From: Chrysemys picta bellii
Lineage: Eukaryota; Chordata; Testudines; Emydidae
Reading direction: 5' to 3'
NCBI RefSeq assembly: GCF_011386835.1
Contig: NC_088800.1
Location: 53,039,439-53,103,438, forward strand
Length of the DNA stretch: 64,000 nt
This document shows, in pieces, positions 31,320 through 42,554 of this stretch. Made by a program: the position numbers and the translations under genes. Every line of letters begins with the position of its first letter. The stretch's first letter is position 1. Below the pieces are notes generated by a model. It searched no databases, was not told where the DNA came from, and was given only the letters and a program-made list of their open reading frames with translations.

Positions 31320-33164
31320 CTAAGGAAAAACAACAGAAAGAGTGAAAGCTGTTAATATTAGACCCAGACGTTGGCACTTCTTAGCTTTACCCACTAACCC
31401 CAAGGAGATGGAGGCTGCTTTTGTAGAACTGCTTTACTGCCACTTCAATCCCCTGTCTGTGACATCAGAGCATGGGCCACCTTATGGGGTCTTGGGTTTG
31501 TACACAGACTGGATGTTTTTCTACATTGCAGCTTCTCTCTCCAGCTCTCTCTGTTCAATTAAAAGTGGCTAATGCAATGCGGTCAGCTTGGCACGAAAAT
31601 TTAGGAACTGAGAAATGTCGGGCCATATCTCAAATGTTCTTCCCATCCTGTGATATTTCAAACCTGCTACTCACTAGTGAATATTTAATCAGACTGTAAT
31701 TGGGGAGAAACACTTTGAAAGCTATTATAAACTGGGCCTGGCAGTGATGCCCAAGGGCAGTGAAATATCCAATATTCCTTCATTCCAGAAGGGAACAAAT
31801 TATAGCAGGATGAACCCAAATTGTGGTTTCAAAAGCCAAGGGACTGACAAAAATGCAAACTGTAATCTGGGAATCACGTGGCCAGGCCTGCTAAGCACAG
31901 ACTGCTAATGCAAGCTTGCCTGCCTACCGCCTTCCTTTGAGACGTCTTGAATCCACAGGAGGATGACAGTAAGAGCTGTTGGTTTTCTTGAGGAACTGAG
32001 CTTGGAGATGGAGTTTATACTCTTGCCAGCTAAGCCCTCCTATTGGACCAAACTCTTAGCATTGTTTCGCTATGTTACCCTAAAATAACAGAGTTCCCTA
32101 TTGGTAAGGAGGCGAAGGACCCCAATAAAAAAAACAAACTTTGTCAAAGGGAATTTTTTAAAGTCTTAAAGCCAGGCAACATTAATTCATTTCAGTGTTA
32201 AAGATCATGCAGAGATAACTCTGCCAAATAACATTACGGTAGAAATTAACCCTCAAGGAGCAAGGGAATTAACTCAGAGTGGCTGCGATTTGCCTCAATG
32301 CAGAAAGGCAGCACTAGGCCCATGTGCTGTCTAATCCCCATCCTGGTGCCACAGCAATAGCTCTACTTTCACAGCTTCAGAAGGGATCTTTCAGGGTTTA
32401 CATGGGACTTCTGGAATCAGGGGAATCTCAGCACAGTGTAGTTCAGCAGGGTAACATTAAAATAGGGTTACCATTCGTCCGGATTTACCCGGACATGTCC
32501 TCCTTTTTGTACTAAAAATAGCGTCCGGGGGAATTTGTAAAGCACTCACAATGTCCGGGATTTCCCCCCTCCCCCGGCAGAGCAGACCGAGCGGCTGGGA
32601 GGGCTGCAGGAAAGTCCCGGGCTGGACTCCGGAGCAGCTTCCTCCTCCCACCCCCCCCTCCCTGTGGCACACTGTTTCTACACCATCAGGATAGGTACAT
32701 TGAATCTAAGGTTGAATCCCTTTTGGAGTGGCCCTATTCTCCAGGGTAGAGTTTCCAGTGGGCCTCCTCTCACAATGTTTCCATCATCTCAAATAAGTCC
32801 TGGTCCCACTATCGTGCATCTCCTCACACTAATCACCAAGGCTAAAGGCCTTCTCAGCCCCTCCGTTTTCATACACTCTTGTCAGTTGCAGAGGACGCAG
32901 CATGGTGAGAGAAGGAACAGACCAATTTTGCAAACACTAATAGTAACACATTTTAAAATGCAGAAATAGACTAGTGCTCCCAACCAGCACTGCCTCTAGC
33001 TGGGCCTCTCTGCTGAGGACTGCGCTGAAAAGACTGACAAAACTAGCTAATCTCCTGGGGACCCTTCAGTAGTGCAAGTCCTGCACTCCCCACCCCACCC
33101 CATCCCCACTCCCACCCCCACTAGAATCACAGGATCTCAGAAATGGGCAGTATGGGATTGTCAC
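31320..33164. other. Intron with one DNA-transposon-like fragment
   Basis: Nothing coding. 32463-32690 begins tagggttaccattcgtccgg and has a gtccgg/ccggac hairpin (atttacccggacatgtcc) followed by a CpG-rich tail. It looks like one end of a hAT-type MITE, but no matching second end or 8-bp duplication was found. Confidence 0.45.
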
Positions 33165-33480
33165 CTTGATTTGTTATATTTGCAGGCAGGATTCTGGACA
33201 CCAACATGAAGCACCTCGTCACAGCATGCTCTCCCTCCGAACAAGAGGCACAGCTCCCTGTGCACCCGGCTGTCTGTGTGGGGCAGGTAGGCGAGGGGCT
33301 CAGCTTGGCTCTTGCAGTAGATGGCATTGATGGAGCCGCAGTCTGTCATGTTGGCCAGCTGTGGATCCGAGGGCCCTATGATATCTTGCAAGGCGCTACG
33401 TGCTTTTGGCCCTCTCAAGCCTAAAACCAGCACAAGTGGTGCCTTGCTAGCCTCTGGAGCGTAAGTAGAAGGCAGCTTGT
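33165..33480 (-). CDS. Internal exon of host gene, degenerate NDK domain (C-terminal half)
   Basis: The largest host exon, 316 bases. The acceptor is gtttatctttcacag and the donor AATCAAG followed by gtgaca. It enters in phase 1 and leaves in phase 2, matching both neighbours. The peptide contains APLVLVLGLRGPKARSALQD, then IIGPSDPQLANMTDCGSINA, then HRELCLLFGGRACCDE. This is the NDK layout: the strand and Gly before a helix, the GPxDP loop, a variable segment, then the ExxxFF-like helix. The catalytic NxxHGSD segment is absent (here NAIYCKSQAEPLAYLPH), so it should have no NDP-kinase activity. Such inactive NDK domains are found in several cilia and flagella proteins; a link here is inference only. 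Confidence 0.75.
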
Positions 33481-36400
33481 CTGTGAAAGATAAACACGTG
33501 TGACTAACGCATGGAATCACCCTTTCCAGGTTCATTCATTCCACTCAAGGTCTCTTCTCAGTTCATTACTCAGCCTAGATGACTGACAGTTTATCAGTGC
33601 TGTCTCTAGCTCCCCTTCCACATTTGCCAGGCTAACCCCTGTTTCTCATTGGGTCTCCGCCCATCTCTGGAGGCTCTTGCTTTGGCACTGCTGGTTACAC
33701 TGGGAGATCAGAGCTGCGATCTCTTCCCCTTCGCAGGCAGGGTCTGGGTGCCTTGCAAATAACACACGAAAGCCCAGGTTCTCCCACTGGTTGGCAGCTC
33801 AGGGAGGGAGGAGAGAGGCGAGGAATGACCTTGAAGCAGCAGAAGGAGATGGGGTCCCTCTGTGGCCTGGTCCCCACTCCTGCTGAGCCCTCCACACAAA
33901 CATGCCTAATTAGGGCTGGCTCCATGCGGTTTGTGGAGCCAGGGGGCATTGCTGCAGCAGCAGGCTCCTGTCAAATCCGGAGGGCCAGATCCTCAGCTAG
34001 TGCAAATTGGAACAGCTCCATTTAAGTCACTGATAATTTTCGCCAGTTGGGGATCTGCCCTGATAATTTTCCCAATGGAAACCATCATAGTAGTTAATGC
34101 TGCTAAGTCTGCATGATCACACGCTGGAGATTCTGCACAGATATGCAAGGCTGAGTGAGTGGCTCTCACTGAAAACCATCAAGCCCAAAAGTTCACACTT
34201 CACTCAGAGAGGGTTGGTGGGGTTGGAGGGTGGGAGAGCATTTGGGCCGGGGGACCAGGTTGTTTCCTGGTCCCTTCCTTAGCAATAGAAGAGCCAATGA
34301 GGGGACCTCAACTGGGAAACGTGAAAGCTTTGCCAAAACTCCATGCAAACTGGTCAGGATCTGTGCTGCGTGGGGAAGGAATGACAAGGAATGACATTTA
34401 AAAAAATACTTGACCATCACTTCTTTCTTTCCCTGCTCTGGGTTCCCTTATTTCTTGCCACAGAGGAGGACCCACAGGAGAGCTCTCTCCTGCACTCTGT
34501 GGCAAATCCTTCTCCAAGCTCACAGTCTCACAGATGGATGGAGATCGCTAGGCGTGGGCAGGAATGAAATCCACTTTGCTTCTCCACTGAACCCACTGCT
34601 GCCATTGGGCAAGGAAGGGCTGGATACCACCTCCTCAGCACTGGGGTTTAGATGCATCTAGAGTCAATGTATGAGGCCAGAAGGGAGCACCAGATCATGT
34701 AGTCTGACCTCCTGCATGTCACCAGCCACTAAATCTCACCCAGTTACCCTGTTTTGCAGCCAATGAACTGGATTAGATTAAAGTATTATAGCCCTCTGGA
34801 GACTAAACTATTAGAATCACAGAACCATAGGATTAGAAGGGACTACAAGGGTCATCTACTCTAACTTCCTGCCAAGATGCAGGATTTGTTGTGTGCCACA
34901 TGCAGAGAATAGGAGGGATCGAGGTGCACCAGTGTCCAAGGGCCCTGTCATGGCAGGGAATTGAGTTGGTGAGATATACCCAGATGAACCTAGCAAGCAA
35001 CTTGTGCCCCAGGCTGCAGCGGAAGGCAAAAAACTCCAAGGTCATTGCCAATATGACCTGGGGGAAAATTCCTTCCCAACCTGAAATTCAGGATCAATTT
35101 GACCCTCAGCATGTGAACAAGACCCACCAGCCAGGCATCTAAGAAAGAGAATTCTCAGTACCATCTCAGAGCACCGGCCACTGTCCAGTGTCCCATTTCC
35201 AGCTATGGCCATCACTGATGCTGCTGAGGAAGGAAAAAAATAAAAACAAACCCAGAACACATTTTAGGGGGGAAATTCCTTCCTGACCCTTGCAGGAGAC
35301 TGGCTGAAATCCTGAAGCATGAGATTTAAGACCTGATTACATGAATTCATGTAGATGAAATGGAATTGTGACCTCAGGCACTATAAAGCACGTAAATAAA
35401 GGAGGAAGTGGCTGAAAATACTTTAAACCAGAAATATATTTGTATTTTTTTCAAGGTTCAAGCAAAGTTCAGTTTTCAGACCTGTGTTGTGGATCTCAAC
35501 TCAAATACATCCTCCATCCATATACAGAGCACCTCCATAGCATGCGCAGAGAGCAAAGCATTGGGGGCAGATCTGCTGTATGGATGAGAAAGCAGAACTC
35601 TGCTCATCTTCTGTTATTGATTGATGATTTTATGGCTTTCTGATTCACTTACAAAGCTCTCCATTTGCTTGTACCAACATATTACATATCTACTGCTGAG
35701 ACAACTGAAACAACAATCACAATTATGAGCCAGTCTGGACCCACTGTTTTCAAATGTGACAAGGCAGCAGGGAGACTGCAGAATTTTTCTCAGTGATTGA
35801 GCAGGTCTAGACTGAATTTCCACTGAGCTGAAAAGAACACATGTTTCTCTCCCTCTCAGTCTGCCAATATCCCAGCCTGATGTTACACACAGGACTTCTA
35901 GGAGAGCTAGCCTGTACAGAGGCAATTCCAGAACTTTGCAGTTATGTGATAGCTTCCATTCTAGGATCTTGAAGAGCTTAAAATGTAATTAAGACTCGCA
36001 TGCTCCCTGGGAGGTGAGTTTTATTATGCCTGATTTACTAATGGGGAAACTGAGGCACTGAGCAGCTAAGGCTGATATTTACAAACATGGGTGCCTAATG
36101 CTATGGATTTAGGGCCAGATTCTCAAAAGTATTTATGCATCAACATCCCATTGAATTCAATCAGAATTAGGCACCTAAATACCTTTCAGGATCTGGGCCC
36201 AAGTGTCTAACTGCAGGCGTCCATGTTTGGCTTTACCGTTAGTGCCTCATTTTCTCTTCAGTGCCCTCCGAAGTTAAAAGATGTGGCAGAAGCCACTTGG
36301 CAAACCATGACATTCTGGATGGTGGGTCACCCTACAGAGCAGTTGGAGAAAGGCCAGGTAAGCAGCCCCAGATTTTGCCGTTTCCTGTCTCAGAGAGAAA

Positions 36401-36693
36401 AGTTGGGGCTGCCTTCTACAGAGAAATAAAGGCCAGAGAGAACAGCAGTGTGGTGACATGAAGAGTATCAGGGAGTAAAAATAGAGGAAATGGCAAAAAC
36501 TTGCCAAAACTTAACACCGGGGACAGATAGAAGGGGACAGGGTATAATCTGACTCCAAAGGAGAAGAGAAAAGCTTGATTGTGGTCATGCTCATATCCCC
36601 CTTGAAGTCCTCTTCCTTTTGAGCAGGGATGTGCAGGTCTGTGAGCTGCTACAGTTAAATGGGTGCAACTTTTGTATGTAGATGAGGCCTTAC
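33481..36693. other. Intron, old repeat in the middle
   Basis: No exon seen. 34655-35345 is an ancient LINE fragment (next entry). The rest is unremarkable. Confidence 0.45.
34655..35345 (-). mobile_element. Ancient CR1/L3-like LINE 3' region
   Basis: Contains agaatcacagaaccatagga, then ttagaagggactacaagggt and catctactctaacttcctgc. This is the reverse complement of the CR1-type 3' UTR (the young copies here read ggtcccttccaaccctgat near a ctagatgacctc). Further on, gaaaattccttcccaacc and aaattccttcctgaccc are phrases of old LINE 3' UTRs. It is too decayed for a subfamily call. Confidence 0.5.
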
Positions 36694-36838
36694 CTGTGCT
36701 AGCGAGCAGCATGCTGTGCTGTGGATAGAGCAGGCGGAGCCCACAGATATCCAAACCAGAGCTGAGGATCAGCTGTAACATGTGATGGACAGCCAAAGGA
36801 GTTCGGAGTAGGGTTTCAAACAGCAACACCACAGCAAC
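36694..36838 (-). CDS. Internal exon of host gene, NDK-like N-terminal strands
   Basis: The exon has 145 bases. The acceptor is acctgactgttcag and the donor CTAGCACAG followed by gtaagg, both strong. It enters in phase 0 and leaves in phase 1, matching 40368-40544 and 33165-33480. The peptide VAVVLLFETLLRTPLAVHHM followed by LQLILSSGLDICGLRLLYPQ fits the first strand, first helix and the G-D-I-x-x-x-R strand of an NDK-like fold. With the next exon it would form one complete but inactive module. Confidence 0.75.
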
Positions 36839-36928
36839 CTGAACAGTCAGGTAAAGAGTGCAATGGAGGAATGGGTCAAATAGCTTCAAACGCTCTTAGT
36901 AACAATGGTGAGATTTCTCTCTCTAGAG

Positions 36929-37072
36929 CAGTGATACTCAGACCTCAGTGGTTCAGGAGGCAAATTAGCAATCAACATTACCCAAAAGAGCCACAGTACT
37001 GTGAATTCATTGTTTAATTTACTATAGTACTATATATTCATATTTAAACAGTATGATGGGGAAATATTTAGG

Positions 37073-37163
<91 letters not shown>

Positions 37164-37334
37164 CTTATAAACTACAATTGGTTAATGACATCATAAAAGC
37201 ATCCTGATTAACCAATCTAAGTTATTATCCAATAATGAAATTACACAGTGTTTTAATATCATGTGTTGCAAAGAGCTGCAGAGACACATCAAAGAGCCAC
37301 TTGCAGCTTGTGAGCTTCAGTCTGAGTATCACTG
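36929..37334. mobile_element. hAT-type MITE with imperfect 8-bp duplication
   Basis: The ends are CAGTGATACTCAGACCTCAG on the left and a right end reading cagtctgagtatcactg, inverted copies of each other with a short indel. The flanks are ctctagag (36921-36928) and ctctaggg (37335-37342), a 7-of-8 match. The 8-bp duplication and CAGTG ends fit hAT/Charlie. There is no coding capacity. An 85-bp TA microsatellite has grown inside it. Confidence 0.65.
37077..37161. repeat. (TA)n microsatellite, about 85 bp
   Basis: An uninterrupted run of about 42 TA units, likely to be length-variable. It sits inside the hAT-type element. Confidence 0.95.
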
Positions 37335-37409
37335 CTCTAGGGAGAACCAGCCATTCACATCAATTGTACAGTGATATCTCTTCTCCTCTTCAATAATCCC
37401 CATGCCTTA

Positions 37410-37910
37410 GGTTATGTCCACATACTTACAGTGGAGCATAGAGTACAGGAACCTACATGTGTAGCTACACACAGCAGTGAAAGGCTCCAGCAATGGGGAA
37501 AGGCTCTGGTAGCAAGGAGCTGCTGGAGTCCTTCCCTGCTGCCTTCCCCTACCAGATCCTCTTCTTTCTGCCAGAACTTTTCACTGCAGCATGGAAAGTC
37601 TCTGGCAAGGGGGAGGCAGTGGAGAAAGGCTTTGGCAGGGGAGAGGCAGCGCTGCCCCCACTGCCTCTCCCCTGCCAGAGCCTTTCACTGCAGTGGGGAA
37701 AGGCTCCAGCAGCCAGGAAGAGGTGGGACACTAGACAGCTAAAAATACCAGTATAGATGTTGGAGGCATGTAGAGAGCCATGTAGAGTACACACCCTGGG
37801 GGTTCAGGTGGGCAAGACCTTGCCTCTACCCTACTTGCCTAAGCCGTGCTATTTATACCCACGTTAGCAGTGTCTGTACTCTACATGCTGCCGTAAGTGT
37901 AGATGGACCT
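37410..37910. mobile_element. MITE-like element, Harbinger-type ends
   Basis: The left end ggttatgtccacatacttac plus agtggagcatagagtacag pairs with a right end reading ctgtactctacatgctgcc then gtaagtgtagatggacc, giving terminal inverted repeats of about 40 bases. The flanks are TTA on the left and TTTA on the right. The ends resemble those of the MITE at 3954. Inside, the phrase gaaaggctccagca or close variants recurs several times in both orientations. Confidence 0.55.
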
Positions 37911-38075
37911 TTACTTACATGGTAAAATCTTTGGGGCAGAGACTGTCTCTTTGTTCTGTATTTGTCCAGCACCTAGCACAATAGGTCCCTTTAGCATTTA
38001 CATAATCAGAAATATAACTAATTAATAACATAATATTTTCTGTGATCTGAACTACTGTACTTTGTCTTGTATTAA

Positions 38076-38768
38076 TGTAGCAGGGTGATCACCCTGCTCC
38101 GGCCCTGGAAGGGTAAAAGCAGCCCTAGAGAGTGCTGCAGCAGGGTAAGAGGGATTAAGAATGGCTGGGGAAGCTGAGTGGGTAGCTGACCACAGCTGTG
38201 GCTGGCTTAATGAGGGCCCAGCTGGCCCTTATAAGAGGGCTGTGGGCCAAAGGCTAAAAGACACTCTTTCTCTGTAGATGTTGAGAGGGATGGGCCTCTG
38301 TTGGGAGCTGAGCAGGGTACCTAAAGTGGAGCAGGGCTGGGGAAAGGCCAAAGGAGCTGGGGAGCTCTGGCCTGGAAAACCCTCAGGCTGCAGGCCTTGT
38401 TAAAGGCCAAGAAGGTACTGGGGTTGCAATGGGGCAGCCCAAGGGTAGGCAGAGGCAGCAGATCCAAACCCTACTTGCCAATGATGAATGGTAATTATAC
38501 TGAAGTCTGCCCCAGTGAGTGGAGGCTAGATGGTGACTAGCAGTAGCCCAAAACTGAGGTGAGGTGGGGATAGGGGGTTGGGAGTTCCCTGGGGAGGGGA
38601 GACCCAGTGAGACTGTGGGGTGCTGCAGGGGGCAGAACCCTGAGAGAAGAGGCACTGGGGCCAGCAGCAAGCAAGACACTGGCCTGTAGAGGGTGCTCCT
38701 GAGTGGACAGAGCTAATTCCCAGGATGACCAGCAGGAGGTGCCACTGGTGAGTCATTGCCCTGTTACA
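38076..38768 (+). mobile_element. Solo LTR with ATTAA target duplication
   Basis: A 693-bp element that starts TGTAGCAGGG and ends CCCTGTTACA, so it has TG...CA ends and a 10-base inverted terminus with one mismatch. Both sides carry ATTAA (38071-38075 and 38769-38773). A ccttataagagg TATA-like box lies at about 38228. Retroviral-type LTRs give 4-6-bp duplications. No internal genes are present, so it is a solo LTR left by recombination. Orientation is judged from the TATA-like box only. Confidence 0.75.
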
Positions 38769-38773
38769 ATTAA

Positions 38774-40367
38774 GTTGTAGATTCTTTGGGGCAATGAATT
38801 AAATTTATCTAAGGCACTCTTTACCTTTTCAGTATTAAAGAAATATTTTCAAATAATATTAGACTAGATGGCTTTCTTCCTAGATTTTTAGAAATTATAA
38901 AATCCACACTAGAAGAGCATTCAAAAACAGGTACACCAGGTATCCTGTAATATATCTATATTTTAAAATCTGTTTTCTAGATTAGTCCCATTCATCCCAT
39001 TTTAGATACAGAGTACTGAAAGACATCCAGCCTTGTACTGAATATACACACCTGTGTTTCTGAACAGGAAAGAAAATCATTCTGAATCCTCTTTCTTTTG
39101 TTGTTGTTGTTTGTTTTGTTCCAGTTCTGTATTCCCCTCTCCCATAAGGGGACATTTCTTGTTTCAAGGAGCACATACCTTAAATGTAAGAATCTGGGTT
39201 TTTCCTGAAATTCAGGGACATTGAAAGGTCTGGCTTGTGGCTGCATAGCATAGCTATACCAGCCTACAGTTTGTTCACGGTTCCCCTTCTGTATGGAATT
39301 CTATCCCCAAGGAGGAGCTTTATTGCTCCAGTGAATGCCAATTTAATTGATCCTTACCAGTCACTTTAAATGAAGTGTTACCAAATGCTGTTCCCTCAAA
39401 CACATGGCAAAGCTTACAACATTATGACAAATGAAGTTATAAATCTAACTCAGTAATAAAAAAAAGTTGACAACTAGACAAAAGTTCTGTTTTCCCCACT
39501 GATTTTGTTATAATTCCCCTGATATTAACCCATTGCTCAGACTGGCTAATGAGTTTTCCTATAGCCTCCTGCCCTATAAAACCTCTAGCAATGACCTTGT
39601 GAGCAAGGAAGTTACTCCTTAGACTGGGTGGAAATGTGAGTAACTGAACAACTTTATGTAAAGCAGGGGAAGCTTCAAGAGTCATTCCATTTTGTCCTTT
39701 TCCCCTCTCAAGGTGTGCATCCTATTCACAGCCTCCTACCATGAAGATCTCTTTCCAGCACAAAAGCAGCTCCCTCTAGAAGCTCAACGGGCTCACTCCT
39801 GAACCAGCCACAAGAGTTGTTCTAGAGAGAGGTAAGTCAATCCCTGATCCTAAGTGCCCATTGGTGGACATCAAGCACCTTGCAGGATCAAGCCAGATGT
39901 GTGGAATCAAAATCATTCTAAGCAGCTTGTCCATCCAGCTGGAAGAAAGTCAAAATAGCAGCATCTTTAGATAAAGTTCAGGATGAAGCTTTAAAGCCTC
40001 CCCAAATGAATCAGACTTGTACAATAAAAAGTTGAATAAGTTCTAAAAGCCAGGCAAGGTCTATGGCAGATCAGTTTGCAGTCAAGCTGGTTTGGGTTTT
40101 CAAAATGTGTCTGCCACTGCAGATATGCACCTGGCTGGCAGCGATTTCTCCAGCCCAGACATTTCAGAGTTTAATCTTTTCAGGCTCGGAGCAACAGGCA
40201 CAGGAAAAATGATGACACCAAAGGCTAGGCTGACATATTTAGATTTGAGTGAAAAATGTTTAAAGTTTGATTATTTGTACCCATCACATGAATTCAAACA
40301 TTTCATGCCAGTTTTGATCATCCCTCAGTTACCCACTTTATTCTGCAAGTCAGAAAGGAGCTCTTAC
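38774..40367. other. Intronic sequence, nothing seen
   Basis: No exon or recognisable mobile element. Confidence 0.5.
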
Positions 40368-40544
40368 CTCAGTGTCTATATCTGCACTGGCCCCAATGTC
40401 ACTACTGTTAGGAAAGTATTTTTCATCAGCCTCTACTGTCTGCCAGTAGAACCCAGCTGGCATTGCAAATGCTTTCTCCACTGCCTGAAATGCACAAAAG
40501 ACTGCTCTTATTTGTGAATTATCTTGATCCTTCAAAGTCAGGAA
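40368..40544 (-). CDS. Internal exon of host gene
   Basis: The exon has 177 bases, 59 whole codons, phase 0 to phase 0. The acceptor ccatgctgtctttttcag and donor GACACTGAG followed by gtaaga are both near consensus. The peptide starts FLTLKDQDNSQIRAVFCAFQ, continues AVEKAFAMPAGFYWQTVEAD and ends with an acidic stretch SSDIGASADIDTE. This looks like one amphipathic helix with an aromatic turn leading into an acidic linker. It precedes the NDK-like module in 36694-36838 and 33165-33480. I do not recognise a family from it alone. Confidence 0.78.
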
Positions 40545-41740
40545 CTGAAAAAGACAGCATGGTTAATGCTAAGGCTAGAGATCAGAAAAAGTGACAAAGG
40601 ATTATACTCATTAGTCCCATATCATGGCATTTTTTGTTCTATCTGTCCCATTAGGTGCAATAAAGACTATTTTAAATGACATCCAAAAGCACAGATCTGT
40701 TACAATTGTTATCTTGGGAGAATGAACATAATTAGGGACCAACCCAGCTACCATTCCATTTGCAGACCACCCACTGACTTCAATGGGTGTTACGTGCAAT
40801 GGAGGATGGCAGGATCAGGCCTATATATAAGCCTGCAAGATGCTGAGCACTTCTGTGCCTTGCCTGTCACTGAGGGTTCTGAACATCTCACTGGAAAGGG
40901 CTATATGAGGAGAGGAATTTGATTAGCTGTTGAACATTGCAACCAGGTTAGGAATTGGCCAAATGTTACAAGAATGAAACCAAAGTCAGTTCATCAAAGC
41001 AACTCAAACACCCCACATTTCTGGAGGTCCTGTTATTTCAGATACAGTCACTACTCAGGCAGATGAGAGGCTGGCCTTTAGCCCCACATCGCAGCACCCT
41101 GGAGGCATTTCATTACCCAGCATAAACTACACATCTGACTTTGTACTATTACGTACACATTTTCTGTACAGCAACCAAGCAAATGGGAAGAGTGCAGTTT
41201 GAGCCTCTATGTTTAAGGACTTGCCAGCTACTTCCCAGTCATAACAATTTGTTCTGGCTTGAAGATTAGCATGCAACGATACAGCCCAACAATTAATGTA
41301 TCTACAGAACACGGGGGGAACTCTTACTGGCCAAGTTTTGGTTAATGGGACAAATTCTGCTCTCAGTTACTCCAGTGAAAATCTGGAGTCACTCCAGGAA
41401 TATCAGTGGAATTACTTGGGATTTACACAGAGCAGAATTTAGCCCTCTGGAAAAAAAATCAATTCTCAGCCAGACCTTCAGCTGGTATAAATCAGTGTGG
41501 CTCCATTGACTTTTGTTGAACAACTCAAGTTTACACCAGCTGTGAATTTGACCCTAGAGATTAAGATGTCTTTTGAGCTCAGATGCCACCAGAGTGTGTT
41601 CCATGGAAAAGAAATTAAATTTCACAAAGGCCTCATTAACATTTTTATTATAGATAGAGCCTGGGCTAATTACACACAAAACTGGCCATTCTGGCCTACA
41701 AAGTACATATAACACAGTTTATTTGTGTAAGCACGAGAGA
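40545..41740. other. Intronic sequence, nothing seen
   Basis: No exon or element recognised up to the CR1 border. Confidence 0.5.
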
Positions 41741-42554
41741 TTAGACAAATTAGAGGATTGGGCCAAAAAAAAACCTGATGAGGTTCAACAAGGACAAGTG
41801 CAGAGTCCTGCACTTAGGACGGAAGAATCCCATGCACTGCTACAGACTAGGAACCGAATGGCTAGGTAGCAGTTCTGCAGAAAAGGACCTAGGTGTCACA
41901 GTGGACGAGAAGCTGGATATGAGTCAACAGTGTGCTCTTGTTGCCAAGAAGGCTAACGGCATTTTGGGCTGTATAAGTAGGGGCATTGCCAGCAGATCGA
42001 GGAACTTGATCGTTCCCCTTTATTCGACATTGGTGAGGCCTCATCTGGAATACTGTGTCCAGTTTTGGGCCCCACGTTACAAGAAGGATGTGGAAAAATT
42101 GGAAAGAGTCCAGCAGAGAGCAACAAAAATGATTAGGGGTCTCGAGCACGTGACTTATGAGGCAAGGCTGAGGGAATGGGATTGTTTAGTCTCCAGAAGA
42201 GAAGAATGAGGGGGGATTTGATAGCACCCTTCAACTACCTGAAGGGGGGTTCCAAAGAGGATGGAGCTCGACTGTTCTCAGTGGTGGCAGATGACAGAAC
42301 AAGGAGCAATGGTCTCAAGTTGCAGTGGGGGAGGTCCAGGTTGGATATTAGGAAACACTATTTCACTAGGAGGGTGGTGAAGCACTGGAATGCGTTACCT
42401 AGGGAGGTGGTGGAGTCTCCTTCCTTGGAGGTTTTTAAGGCCTGGCTTGACAAAGCCCTGGCTGGGATGATTTAGTTGGGAATTGGTCCTGCTTTGAGCA
42501 GGGGGTTGGACTAGATGACCTCTTGAGGTCCCTTCCAACCCTGATATTCTATGA
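41741..42554 (+). mobile_element. CR1 LINE, 5'-truncated
   Basis: It begins abruptly inside ORF2 at gacaaattagaggattgggc and ends with ccctgatattctatga. The frame 41778-42209 encodes [20 protein letters not shown], then [20 protein letters not shown] and [20 protein letters not shown]. 42176-42475 then encodes [20 protein letters not shown] up to the natural ORF2 end. One frameshift near 42180 separates the two. It is very similar to the copy at 12355, including the coding part, so both come from a recent subfamily. Confidence 0.9.
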
